Part shown: one piece after another, positions 33,030 through 41,457 of the stretch
Layout of the letters: every line of letters begins with the position of its first letter
How positions within the stretch are numbered: the first letter of the stretch is position 1
Assembly: GCF_900105755.1 (NCBI RefSeq)
Contig: NZ_FNTQ01000001.1
Coordinates: forward strand, 7,130,001 to 7,194,000
Direction: 5' to 3'
Origin: Streptomyces sp. Ag109_O5-10
GTDB taxonomy: Bacteria > Actinomycetota > Actinomycetes > Streptomycetales > Streptomycetaceae
Length of the DNA: 64,000 bases
The notes under the pieces: model-generated
What the model was told of the DNA's origin: nothing
The model's input: only the letters and a program-made list of their open reading frames with translations
The model's database searches: none
Translations under genes and position numbers: made by a program

Positions 33030-34903
33030 GCCAGGGGGGCGGGAGAGCCGTTGCTGCGGGCGTCGCCCGCGTACAGCTCCGGCATCCGGTACCCGAAGTG
33101 GGTCGCGGCGTCGAGCAGTCCGTGCAACAGGGCCTGTGCCTCCCGGTGGTGTCCCGTCGCGCACAGCCCACCCATTGCGATCGCCGTGTCGTGCGTCCAC
33201 ACCGAACCGCCGTGATAACTGAGAGGATTGAAGCCGGGCACGGCGGCCGACCGGCTGCGCAGGCCCCACCCGGAGTTGAACTGAGGGTGGGCCAGCCAGG
33301 CGGCGACGTCACGGCAGCCGTCCTCGTCCAGGATTCCCGTCGACAGCAGCTGTCCCATGTTCGAGGCGGGACCGCTGACGGGGGTGGGGCCGTGGCCCAC
33401 CGCGATGGCGACGTAGCGGGCGGCCGGCCCGTCGGCGGACGGCAGCCAGAACAGGTCGGCGAAACGCTTCTTCAGGGCGGTGGCCCAGTTCAGGAGCTGT
33501 TGGGCCTCGTCGGGCCGGTTCCGGTGCTGGAGCAGTTCGGCCAGGCCGTTGGCCGCTTCGTACGCGTACCCCTGCACCTCGCACAGCGCCAACGGCGGCT
33601 CTATGCGGCGGCCCTCGGCGTCCCGTACCGCGTCCTCGCTGTCCTTCCACGACTGATGACGCAGCCCATCGGGCCGGGGTGGGTTGTATCGGAGCAGGCC
33701 GTCGGTGTCCTCGCCGGTGCGTTCCAGGACCCAGCGCATGGCACGTTCCGCATATGGCAGCAGCGCGTCGACCTCGGCGTCCGGCAGCCCCCATTGCCAG
33801 GCCTCCACCAGCAGTGTCACGAACAGCGGGGTGGCGTCGACCGAGCCGTAGTAGTGGGAGGGGAGCAGCATGCCGTTGCCGTGCAGGGCCGTGGCGGGGC
33901 GCAGTTCGTGGAGGATGCGTCCGGGAGCCTCCTCCCGGAAGACGTCGTGCTCCTTGCCCTGACGGCGGGCCAGTGCCCACAGGGTGCCCCGGGCCAGGTC
34001 GGTGCCGAGCGGCAGCAGCATCCGTGCCGACCAGAGCGAGTCCCGGCCGAACAGGGTGAGGTACCAGGGGCAGCCCGCCGCGATGAACTGGTCCTCGGCA
34101 CCGCCGTCGGTACCGCCCAGCGGGTCCGCGAGCCGCAGCGCGTCGAGGTCTCGCAGGCCCCAGGCCACCAGATCCCGTAGCCGCCGGTCGTCGGTCTCGA
34201 CAAACGGCTCGCTCCACGGGGTGGGGTCACCCGGGCGTATCGGATGTCCCGGCGGCTCGGGAACCGCACGGCCCGCGATGGTGACGGTGACCTGCCACGA
34301 GTCGCCCGGTCTCAGGACCACCGGCGACCAGGTGAGGGTGCCGCCCTCGGGGCCGTCGGCGACCGTGGGGCCGGTCACGGACGCGGTGGTACGGAGTTCC
34401 GCGTGCCCGGAGGCGGAGCGCCATTCCAGTCCCACCCCGCCGCGCGACCCGGTACACGGCACGGGCGCCCGGCGGAGGCCTCGCTTCACGTCGGCGATGT
34501 CGGCCAGGTCGGTGGCCGCGGCCAGTTCCACCCGCAGCCGGCGCTCGCGGGTGCCGACGTTGCGCAGCGAGATGGTCTCGCCCATGCCGGCGGTGCGCAC
34601 CCGCTCGACGATCATCGTCGGATCGTCCGTACGGTCTCTCGGGTCGCGAAGGACTGCGGTGAACCGCACCTGATGCGGGCTGAGGGACTGGACACCGATG
34701 GGCTCGGGCTCGCGGTCGTTGAGGAGCAGGCACAGCGTGTGCAACAGACGGCGGTCATGGTCGTAGAAGCCCTGGACGTGTGCGCCGCGCAGTTGTCCGT
34801 CGCGCGGTGAGGCGGCGAAGGCCGGAGCGTCGACACAGATGACGACGTCGTGCAGCAGCGGCTGCAGTGATCTTGGTGCCGGTGAGTCCGCGGATTCGAA
34901 CAC
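32786..34903 (-). CDS. Glycogen debranching-type amylo-glucosidase
   Basis: A 705-residue enzyme with an N-terminal beta-sandwich domain found in bacterial debranching enzymes (LHDVVICVDAPAFAASP to about residue 230) and a C-terminal (alpha/alpha)6 glucosidase barrel. Barrel motifs include WYLTLFGRDSLWSARM (acidic residue in FGRDS), RYNPPRPDGLRHQSWKDSED, CEVQGYAYEA and SYHGGSVWTHDTAIAM. It probably hydrolyses alpha-1,6 or related glucosidic links. GTG 34903 has no ribosome site, so the start is uncertain. Its 3' end overlaps the converging glycosyltransferase by 244 bp. Confidence 0.88.
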   Translation of the reverse strand: MFESADSPAPRSLQPLLHDVVICVDAPAFAASPRDGQLRGAHVQGFYDHDRRLLHTLCLLLNDREPEPIGVQSLSPHQVRFTAVLRDPRDRTDDPTMIVERVRTAGMGETISLRNVGTRERRLRVELAAATDLADIADVKRGLRRAPVPCTGSRGGVGLEWRSASGHAELRTTASVTGPTVADGPEGGTLTWSPVVLRPGDSWQVTVTIAGRAVPEPPGHPIRPGDPTPWSEPFVETDDRRLRDLVAWGLRDLDALRLADPLGGTDGGAEDQFIAAGCPWYLTLFGRDSLWSARMLLPLGTDLARGTLWALARRQGKEHDVFREEAPGRILHELRPATALHGNGMLLPSHYYGSVDATPLFVTLLVEAWQWGLPDAEVDALLPYAERAMRWVLERTGEDTDGLLRYNPPRPDGLRHQSWKDSEDAVRDAEGRRIEPPLALCEVQGYAYEAANGLAELLQHRNRPDEAQQLLNWATALKKRFADLFWLPSADGPAARYVAIAVGHGPTPVSGPASNMGQLLSTGILDEDGCRDVAAWLAHPQFNSGWGLRSRSAAVPGFNPLSYHGGSVWTHDTAIAMGGLCATGHHREAQALLHGLLDAATHFGYRMPELYAGDARSNGSPAPLAYPAACRPQGWSAASGVAVLAALLGLRPDTARRTLAARPAMRVPIKVRGLVLAGRPLTVEVTEDGGCSVPELPEGWRYVTG

Positions 34904-35002
34904 GGGTGGGGGTCTTCCCGCTGCGTGTGCCTCTCATTCGCGCGGGAGACACGAGGGCGTCACCCGTCGCACCCCGCAAGACCGGACCGCGTCATTCCCC
35001 CG

Positions 35003-35779
35003 TCACTCCCAGCGGAAGAACCTCCCCGCCGCCCCCAGCCCCACCACTGCCCAGACGGCGAGGATCCCCAGGTCCCTCCAGGGCATGCCCGCCCCGTGCT
35101 GCAGCACGTCCCGCAGCCCGTCCGACAGGGCCGAGATGGGGAGCAGGCCGAGTACCGACTGCGCGCCGCCGAACTTGTCCAGGGGGACGATGACCCCGCC
35201 GCCCACCAGCAGCAGCAGGAACACCAGGTTGGCGGCGGCCAGGGTCGCCTCCGCCTTGAGGGTGCCGGCCATCAGGAGGCCGAGGCCGGAGAAGGCGGCG
35301 GTGCCGAGGACCAGCAGGAGCAGGACGGCGAGGAGGTTGCCGTGCGGGGACCAGCCGAGGGCGAAGGCGATCACCGTCAGGAGGATCACCTGGAGGATCT
35401 CCGTGACCAGGACGGACGCGGTCTTCGCCGTCATCAGCCCCCAGCGGGGCAGCGGGGAGGAGGCGAGGCGCTTCAGGACGCCGTAGCGGCGCTCGAAGCC
35501 GGTCGCGATGGCCTGGCCGGTGAAGGCCGTGGACATGACGGCGAGGGCGAGGATGCCGGGGGTCAGGAAGTCGACCGGCCTGCCGGAGCCCGTGTCGACG
35601 ATGTCCGCCGAGCTGAAGAGCACGAGGAGGAGGGTCGGGATCACCACCGTCAGCAGGAGCTGCTCGCCGTTGCGGAGCAGCATCCTCGTCTCCAGCGCCG
35701 CCTGCGCCGCGATCATGCGGGGGAGCGGGGCGGCACCCGGCCGGGGGGTGAAGGTGCCGGTGTCGGTCGCGGTGGTCAT
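35003..35779 (-). CDS. ABC-2 type transporter permease
   Basis: A 258-residue integral membrane protein with six hydrophobic helices (LLLTVVIPTLLLVLFS, GILALAVMSTAFTGQAIATG, VILLTVIAFALG, LLAVLLLLVLGTAAFSGLGL, LVFLLLLVGGGVIVP, LAVWAVVGLGAAG) and the ABC-2 loop FERRYGVLKRLASSPLPRW. It pairs with the ATPase whose stop overlaps its ATG (ATGA). The half-size two-gene layout is that of DrrAB-like drug or lipid exporters; the substrate is unknown. Confidence 0.92.
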   Translation of the reverse strand: MTTATDTGTFTPRPGAAPLPRMIAAQAALETRMLLRNGEQLLLTVVIPTLLLVLFSSADIVDTGSGRPVDFLTPGILALAVMSTAFTGQAIATGFERRYGVLKRLASSPLPRWGLMTAKTASVLVTEILQVILLTVIAFALGWSPHGNLLAVLLLLVLGTAAFSGLGLLMAGTLKAEATLAAANLVFLLLLVGGGVIVPLDKFGGAQSVLGLLPISALSDGLRDVLQHGAGMPWRDLGILAVWAVVGLGAAGRFFRWE

Positions 35780-36699
35780 GAGCGCAGCTCCCTGCCGGTC
35801 AGCTCCAAGAACACGTCCTCCAGCGTGTGGCGCTCGACCGAGATGCGGTCGGGCATCACGCCGTGCTGGGCGCACCACGAGGTCACCGTCGCCAGCAGTT
35901 GCGGGTTGACCTTGCCGACGACCCGGTAGGAGCCCGGGGTCAGCTCGGCGGCCGTGGAGTCGGCCGGCAGCGCCTTGAGGAGCGAGCCGACGTCGAGGCC
36001 GGGGCGGCCGGTGAACCGCAGAGTGTTCTCCGCGCCGCCCTTGCACAGCTCCTCGGGGGAACCCTTGGCGATCACCCGGCCGGCGTCGATGACGGCGACG
36101 TCGTCGGCGAGCTGCTCGGCCTCCTCCATGTAGTGCGTGGTGAGGATGACCGAGACACCGTCGGCGCGCAGGTCCCGGACCAGGTCCCAGGTGGCGTGGC
36201 GGGCCTGCGGGTCGAGGCCCGCCGTCGGCTCGTCGAGGAAGACCAGCTCCGGGCGGCCGACCACGGCCATGGCGAGCGCGAGGCGCTGCTGCTGGCCGCC
36301 GGAGAGCCGGCGGTACGACGTCCGCCCGCAGCTGCCGAGGCCCAGCCGCTCCATCAGCGCGTCCACGTCCAGCGGATGGGCGTGCAGCTTCGCCACGTGC
36401 CGCAGCATCTCGTCGGCGCGGGCGCCCGAGTAGACGCCCCCCGACTGGAGCATCACGCCGACTCTGGGGCGCAGCTCGGCGGACTGCCGTACGGGATCGA
36501 GGCCCAGGACGCGCACCGCGCCGGAATCCGGCTTGCGGTACCCCTCGCAGGTCTCGATCGTGGTCGTCTTGCCTGCCCCGTTGGGGCCGAGTACGGCGGT
36601 CACGCCCGCCTCGGCGGTCAGGTCGAGGCCGTCCACAGCGGTCTTGGCGCCGTACCGCTTCACCAGGTCCCGCACCTGGACCACCGGCTCACTTCGCAT
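35776..36699 (-). CDS. ABC transporter ATP-binding protein
   Basis: A 307-residue nucleotide-binding subunit. Walker A GPNGAGKTTTIE near residue 38, Q-loop VMLQSGGVYSG, signature LSGGQQQRLALAMAVVG, Walker B LVFLDEPTAGLD and the H-loop TTHYMEEAEQLADDV are all intact. The C-terminal extension matches the DrrA family. It powers the downstream permease, with translation coupled through ATGA. The ATG at 36697-36699 is the only sensible start. Confidence 0.95.
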   Translation of the reverse strand: MRSEPVVQVRDLVKRYGAKTAVDGLDLTAEAGVTAVLGPNGAGKTTTIETCEGYRKPDSGAVRVLGLDPVRQSAELRPRVGVMLQSGGVYSGARADEMLRHVAKLHAHPLDVDALMERLGLGSCGRTSYRRLSGGQQQRLALAMAVVGRPELVFLDEPTAGLDPQARHATWDLVRDLRADGVSVILTTHYMEEAEQLADDVAVIDAGRVIAKGSPEELCKGGAENTLRFTGRPGLDVGSLLKALPADSTAAELTPGSYRVVGKVNPQLLATVTSWCAQHGVMPDRISVERHTLEDVFLELTGRELRS

Positions 36700-36745
36700 G
36701 GTGACAGAGTCTAAGGACGCCCGCCGTCACCCGGACGGCCGGGTG

Positions 36746-37549
36746 CTAGATCTCCTCCTCACGGGGGCGATGTACGGCCAGCCACCGCTCGGCGTAGGCC
36801 ACCGCGTCCGCCACCGGGAAGAGCCGGGCCTCCGCCGCACCTACCCTGCCGCGGACGACGACGCTCCGGTCGCGTTCGAAGTCGTACCCCAGTTCGTCGA
36901 AGCGGTCGGAGGTGATCGACACCTCGGTGACCTCCTCCCAGCCGCCGCCGGGGGCGGGGCGGCCGACCCGGACGCGCGGGGAGGGGATCCGGTATTCGGC
37001 GAGGTGGAAGCTGGTGCAGGTGGCGTAGCCGGTGCCCAGCATGAGCACGCGCGCGTGCGTCTTCTCCAGCCGGGCCAGCGGACTCCGCTCGCCGAGCCGG
37101 CAGTCGGGGGCGTGCGCGTCGACGATCTCCGCCGCGCCGGGGCCGACGGCCGCGAAGGAGGTCTGCGGGTGGGCGCTGCGCAGGGCGCCCGGCCAGGTCC
37201 GCACGGTCTCCGGGATCACGCCGACCCCGCGGGCGGGGGTGGTCCGGGGGTCGTACGGCGGCATGGTGGCCCGGATCGTCTCCCACCACTCCTCGGGCAC
37301 CGGCGGATTCCGCCACACCGCGGGGTCCGAGAGGTCGCCGGTCTGGGTGGGGACCACCAGGGTGCCGTCCGGTCCGAGGGCGTCGAGAAGGGCCTGGACG
37401 ACGGCGACGGCTCCGCCGTTCACCCACCCGAGGGAACTGAGCGAGGTGTGTGCGAGCAGGGTCTCGCCGGACTTGACACCGAGCAGGCGAAGCTGCCGAG
37501 CGAGGGCGTCGCGGGTGACAAGAGGGCCGGTCGGAGGGGGTGTGGGCAT
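36746..37549 (-). CDS. AAC(3)-family N-acetyltransferase
   Basis: A 267-residue member of the aminoglycoside 3-N-acetyltransferase family, which uses acetyl-CoA. Motifs are LLAHTSLSSLGWVNGG, DGTLVVPTQTGDLSD, RSAHPQTSFAAVGPGA, LMLGTGYATCTSFHLAEY and a C-terminal variable region. Many soil actinomycetes carry such chromosomal homologues whose native substrate is unclear. It lies 46 bp upstream of the ABC ATPase on the same strand and could be co-transcribed with that exporter. A resistance phenotype is inference only. Confidence 0.9.
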   Translation of the reverse strand: MPTPPPTGPLVTRDALARQLRLLGVKSGETLLAHTSLSSLGWVNGGAVAVVQALLDALGPDGTLVVPTQTGDLSDPAVWRNPPVPEEWWETIRATMPPYDPRTTPARGVGVIPETVRTWPGALRSAHPQTSFAAVGPGAAEIVDAHAPDCRLGERSPLARLEKTHARVLMLGTGYATCTSFHLAEYRIPSPRVRVGRPAPGGGWEEVTEVSITSDRFDELGYDFERDRSVVVRGRVGAAEARLFPVADAVAYAERWLAVHRPREEEI

Positions 37550-37647
37550 GTCTCGGGAGTGTTCCGGAGGGGGCCGTGGCGCGCCACCGAATTGGCCGAG
37601 GGATGATCGATCAAAGATCGTTTCCGCAGGTCAGGGCCGATGCCTGG

Positions 37648-37661
37648 TTAGGTATGCCTAA
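37648..37661. promoter_or_regulatory. Palindrome TTAGG-N4-CCTAA upstream of sufR
   Basis: TTAGGTATGCCTAA is a perfect palindrome with a 4-nt centre, 72 nt before sufR. Its ends match the half-sites of DmdR/IdeR iron boxes, but those usually have a 9-nt centre, so an iron-regulator site is only a possibility. Confidence 0.3.
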
Positions 37662-37697
37662 GTGATGCAGGGCACCGTCCTGTCGCCCGGACGCCGC

Positions 37698-37734
37698 TTG
37701 CCTCGCTCCGAGGAATTACGCAACAATGGCGTTG
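37698..37734 (+). promoter_or_regulatory. sufR promoter with SufR operator
   Basis: TTGCCT (37698-37703), an 18-bp spacer and AACAAT (37722-37727) form a plausible promoter. CAAC-N6-GTTG (37721-37734) spans the -10 box and the first base of the start codon. I recall this same motif as the binding site reported for SufR in Streptomyces avermitilis. The start codon follows the -10 by 6 nt, so the mRNA is probably leaderless. SufR bound here would block its own operon. Confidence 0.7.
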
Positions 37735-38468
37735 TGAAAAACGTCGGCGAGGCTCGGGAGACCCCCACGGGGGCCCCGCAGGAAGAGCTCGCGACCGGTG
37801 AGCGCTCGACGCGCAACCGTGTCGCGCGGTCGATCCTGGACCACGGGCCGTCGACCGTCACCGAGCTGGCCGGACGCCTGGGTCTGACCCCCGCGGCCGT
37901 GCGCCGCCATCTGGACGCGCTGGTCGCCGACGACGTGGTGGCCCCTCGTGAGCAGCGGGTCTACGGCGCGCGCACGCGCGGGCGGCCCGCCAAGGTCTTC
38001 GCGCTCACCGACTGCGGCCGGGACGCCTTCGACCAGTCGTACGACAAGCTCGCCGCCGACGCGCTGCGCTGGATCGCCGAGCAGGGAGGCGGCCAGGAGG
38101 CGGTCGCCGCCTTCGCGCGGGCCCGGATCACGGCCCAGGCGCGCGCCTACCGCAAGGCGATCGAGAGCGTGAGCCCCGACGAGCGCACGGAAGCGCTGGC
38201 CAAGGCCCTGAGCCTGGACGGGTACGCTGCAACGGCGCGCACCGCACCGGTCGGCGAACAGCTGTGCCAGCACCACTGCCCGGTCGCCCACGTCGCCGAG
38301 CAGTTCCCCCAGCTGTGCGAGGCGGAGACAGAGATCTTCGCCGAGCTGCTCGGAACGCACGTCCAGCGGCTGGCGACCATCGCGCACGGCGACGGCGTCT
38401 GCACGACGTTCATCCCCAAGATTTCCACTGACGCATCTGCTAGCACGGCCGGGAGGAACCCCGCATGA
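37734..38468 (+). CDS. sufR: Iron-sulfur cluster regulator SufR
   Basis: SufR is a 4Fe-4S repressor of the suf operon; loss of its cluster under iron limitation or oxidative stress relieves repression. The 244-residue protein has a DeoR/ArsR-like winged helix (RSILDHGPSTVTELAGRLGL then AAVRRHLDALVADDVV) and C-terminal cysteines CQHHCPVAHVAEQFPQLC plus a later Cys in GDGVCTTFIP that can hold the cluster. GTG 37734 is chosen because it starts KNVGEARE, follows a -10 box at leaderless distance and abuts the CAAC-N6-GTTG operator. Its stop overlaps sufB by ATGA. Confidence 0.93.
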   Translation: MKNVGEARETPTGAPQEELATGERSTRNRVARSILDHGPSTVTELAGRLGLTPAAVRRHLDALVADDVVAPREQRVYGARTRGRPAKVFALTDCGRDAFDQSYDKLAADALRWIAEQGGGQEAVAAFARARITAQARAYRKAIESVSPDERTEALAKALSLDGYAATARTAPVGEQLCQHHCPVAHVAEQFPQLCEAETEIFAELLGTHVQRLATIAHGDGVCTTFIPKISTDASASTAGRNPA

Positions 38469-39886
38469 CTCTGCCCACGGAGACTGCCCACCCTGAGCTC
38501 GAAGGCCTGGGCAAGTACGAATACGGCTGGGCCGACTCCGACACGGCCGGTGCCTCCGCCAAGCGCGGCATCAACGAGGACGTCGTCCGGGACATCTCCG
38601 CGAAGAAGTCCGAGCCCGAGTGGATGACCAAGCTCCGCCTCAAGGGCCTGCGCCTCTTCGAGAAGAAGCCCATGCCGAACTGGGGCTCGGACCTGTCGGG
38701 CATCGACTTCGACAACATCAAGTACTTCGTGCGCTCCACGGAGAAGCAGGCGGAGTCCTGGGAGGACCTGCCCGAGGACATCAAGAACACCTACGACAAG
38801 CTGGGCATCCCGGAGGCCGAGAAGCAGCGCCTGGTCGCCGGTGTCGCCGCCCAGTACGAGTCGGAGGTCGTCTACCACCAGATCCGCGAGGACCTGGAGG
38901 AGCAGGGCGTCATCTTCCTGGACACCGACACCGCGCTGAAGGAGCACCCGGACCTCTTCAAGGAGTACTTCGGGACCGTCATCCCGGTCGGTGACAACAA
39001 GTTCGCCTCCCTGAACACCGCCGTGTGGTCGGGCGGTTCCTTCATCTACGTCCCGCCGGGCGTCCACGTGGAGATCCCGCTCCAGGCCTACTTCCGCATC
39101 AACACGGAGAACATGGGCCAGTTCGAGCGGACCCTGATCATCGTCGACGAGGGTGCCTACGTGCACTACGTCGAGGGGTGTACGGCCCCGATCTACAAGT
39201 CGGACTCGCTGCACTCCGCGGTCGTCGAGATCATCGTCAAGAAGAACGCCCGCTGCCGCTACACGACCATCCAGAACTGGTCGAACAACGTCTACAACCT
39301 GGTCACCAAGCGCGCCGTCGCCTACGAGGGCGCCACCATGGAGTGGATCGACGGCAACATCGGCTCCAAGGTGACGATGAAGTACCCGGCCGTCTACCTG
39401 ATGGGCGAGCACGCCAAGGGCGAGACCCTCTCCATCGCCTTCGCGGGCGAGGGCCAGCACCAGGACGCCGGCTCCAAGATGGTCCACATGGCGCCGAACA
39501 CGTCGTCCAACATCGTGTCGAAGTCCGTGGCGCGTGGTGGCGGCCGTACGTCCTACCGCGGCCTGGTCGAGATCGGCGAGGGCGCGGCCGGATCCAAGTC
39601 GAACGTGCTGTGCGACGCGCTGCTCGTCGACACGATCTCCCGCTCCGACACGTACCCCTACGTCGACGTCCGCGAGGACGACGTGTCCATGGGCCACGAG
39701 GCGACCGTCTCCAAGGTCTCCGAGGACCAGCTCTTCTACCTGATGAGCCGCGGTCTGACCGAGTTCGAGGCGATGGCGATGATCGTGCGCGGCTTCGTCG
39801 AGCCGATCGCCAAGGAGCTGCCCATGGAGTACGCCCTCGAGCTCAACCGGCTGATCGAGCTCCAGATGGAAGGCGCGGTCGGCTGA
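38465..39886 (+). CDS. sufB: Fe-S assembly scaffold SufB
   Basis: Core of the SufBCD complex on which iron-sulfur clusters are built. The 473-residue length is typical. Signature blocks include WSGGSFIYVPPGVHVEIPLQ, the catalytic-region YVEGCTAPIYKSDSLHSAVV with its conserved Cys, and the C-terminal LMSRGLTEFEAMAMIVRGFVEP (split across the beta-helix end and helix). The ATGA overlap with sufR couples regulator and scaffold translation. Confidence 0.97.
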   Translation: MTLPTETAHPELEGLGKYEYGWADSDTAGASAKRGINEDVVRDISAKKSEPEWMTKLRLKGLRLFEKKPMPNWGSDLSGIDFDNIKYFVRSTEKQAESWEDLPEDIKNTYDKLGIPEAEKQRLVAGVAAQYESEVVYHQIREDLEEQGVIFLDTDTALKEHPDLFKEYFGTVIPVGDNKFASLNTAVWSGGSFIYVPPGVHVEIPLQAYFRINTENMGQFERTLIIVDEGAYVHYVEGCTAPIYKSDSLHSAVVEIIVKKNARCRYTTIQNWSNNVYNLVTKRAVAYEGATMEWIDGNIGSKVTMKYPAVYLMGEHAKGETLSIAFAGEGQHQDAGSKMVHMAPNTSSNIVSKSVARGGGRTSYRGLVEIGEGAAGSKSNVLCDALLVDTISRSDTYPYVDVREDDVSMGHEATVSKVSEDQLFYLMSRGLTEFEAMAMIVRGFVEPIAKELPMEYALELNRLIELQMEGAVG

Positions 39887-39942
39887 CCGACCGCCGTCAC
39901 CGTCACGCCACTCACCGCAAGAAAGCGAGCAGACCGACAGCC

Positions 39943-41127
39943 ATGGCTGAGGCTCAGAACACCCCGGTGGGCTCCACCACCGCCGGCGCCATCGCGGTGG
40001 CCGCCGAGTCGACCGTCGCCACGCGCATGAGCGCGCCCCCCTCCTTCGACGTCGCGGACTTCCCGGTCCCGCACGGCCGCGAGGAGGAGTGGCGGTTCAC
40101 TCCGCTGGAGCGCCTGCGCGGGCTGCACGACGGCACGGCGGTCGCCACCGGCGACAGCCTGAAGGTCACGGTGGAGGCCCCCGAGGGCGTCACCGTCGAG
40201 CTGGTCGGCCGCGACGACCCCCGGCTCGGCCGGGCCGGCACCCCGGTGGACCGGGTCGCCGCCCAGGCGTACTCGGCCTTCGAGCAGGCCGGCGTGGTCA
40301 CCGTCCCCAAGGAGACGGTGCTCACCGAGCCGATCCGGATGAGCGTGCACGGCCAGGGCGGCGTCGCCTTCGGCCACCAGGTCATCGAACTGGGCGCCTT
40401 CGCCGAGGCCGTCGTCGTCATCGACCACACCGGTGACGTGGTCACCGCCGCCAACGTCGAGTACGTCCTGGGCGACGGCGCCAAGCTCACCGTCGTCTCC
40501 GTCCAGGACTGGGACGACAAGGCCGTCCACGTGGCCCAGCACAACGCCCTGGTCGGCCGCGACGCCAGCTTCAAGTCCGTGGTCGTCACCTTCGGCGGCG
40601 ACGTCGTCCGGCTGCACCCGCGCGTCGCCTACGCCGGCACCGGCGGCGAGGCCGAGCTGTACGGCCTGTACTTCACCGACGCCGGGCAGCACCAGGAGCA
40701 CCGCCTCCTTGTCGACCACAACACCCCGCACTGCAAGTCCAACGTCGCCTACAAGGGCGCCCTCCAGGGCGACGAGGCGCACGCGGTGTGGATCGGCGAC
40801 GTCCTCATCGAGGCCAAGGCCGAGGGCACCGACACCTACGAGATGAACCGCAACCTGGTCCTCACGGACGGCGCGCGGGTCGACTCGGTGCCGAACCTGG
40901 AGATCGAGACCGGCGAGATCGTCGGCGCCGGCCACGCCTCCGCCACCGGCCGCTTCGACGACGAGCAGCTCTTCTACCTGATGGCCCGCGGCATCCCGCA
41001 GCACGAGGCCCGCCGCCTCGTCGTCCGCGGCTTCTTCGCCGAACTGGTCCAGCAGATCGGTGTCGCCGACATCGAGGAGCGGCTGCTCGCCAAGATCGAG
41101 GAGGAGCTGGAGGCCTCGGTCGCATGA
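39943..41127 (+). CDS. sufD: Fe-S assembly protein SufD
   Basis: SufB paralogue in the SufBC2D complex. The 394 residues show the expected weak N-terminal domain (PHGREEEWRFTPLERLRGL) and the SufB-like right-handed beta-helix and C-terminal helix (HNTPHCKSNVAYKG, DEQLFYLMARGIPQHEARRL). The ATG at 39943 starts AEAQNTPVG after a weak purine-rich site. It overlaps the downstream Rieske ferredoxin by ATGA. Confidence 0.95.
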   Translation: MAEAQNTPVGSTTAGAIAVAAESTVATRMSAPPSFDVADFPVPHGREEEWRFTPLERLRGLHDGTAVATGDSLKVTVEAPEGVTVELVGRDDPRLGRAGTPVDRVAAQAYSAFEQAGVVTVPKETVLTEPIRMSVHGQGGVAFGHQVIELGAFAEAVVVIDHTGDVVTAANVEYVLGDGAKLTVVSVQDWDDKAVHVAQHNALVGRDASFKSVVVTFGGDVVRLHPRVAYAGTGGEAELYGLYFTDAGQHQEHRLLVDHNTPHCKSNVAYKGALQGDEAHAVWIGDVLIEAKAEGTDTYEMNRNLVLTDGARVDSVPNLEIETGEIVGAGHASATGRFDDEQLFYLMARGIPQHEARRLVVRGFFAELVQQIGVADIEERLLAKIEEELEASVA

Positions 41128-41450
41128 CGTCCACCGCGTTCGTACGCGCCTGCGGGCTGAGCGAGCTGGAGGAGGACACCCCGAAGCGGGTGGAACTCGA
41201 CGGCACGCCGGTCTCGGTCGTGAAGACCGAGGGAGAGGTGTTCGCGATCTACGACATCTGCTCCCACGCCAACGTCTCGCTCTCCGAGGGCGAGGTGGAG
41301 GACTGCCAGATCGAGTGCTGGCTGCACGGCTCCAGCTTCGACCTGCGCACCGGCAAGCCGTCCGGCCTCCCGGCCACGCGCCCCGTCCCCGTATACCCCG
41401 TAAAGATCGAAGGGGACGACGTGCTCGTCTCCCTCACCCAGGAGTCCTGA
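41124..41450 (+). CDS. Rieske-type ferredoxin in suf operon
   Basis: A 108-residue Rieske 2Fe-2S protein of the biphenyl-dioxygenase ferredoxin type. The ligands Cys and His lie in the two boxes ICSHANVSL and CWLHGSSFD, with the proline loop near PSGLPATRPV. Actinobacterial suf operons often carry such a gene between sufD and sufC; it may supply electrons during cluster assembly, which is inferred from position. ATG 41124 overlaps sufD, and sufC follows after 7 bp. Confidence 0.92.
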   Translation: MTSTAFVRACGLSELEEDTPKRVELDGTPVSVVKTEGEVFAIYDICSHANVSLSEGEVEDCQIECWLHGSSFDLRTGKPSGLPATRPVPVYPVKIEGDDVLVSLTQES

Positions 41451-41457
41451 GGCACCC

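Noticed and set aside
36746..37549. The AAC(3)-like gene as an acquired resistance gene
   Set aside because: No mobile element borders it and its composition matches its neighbours; chromosomal homologues are common in soil actinomycetes.
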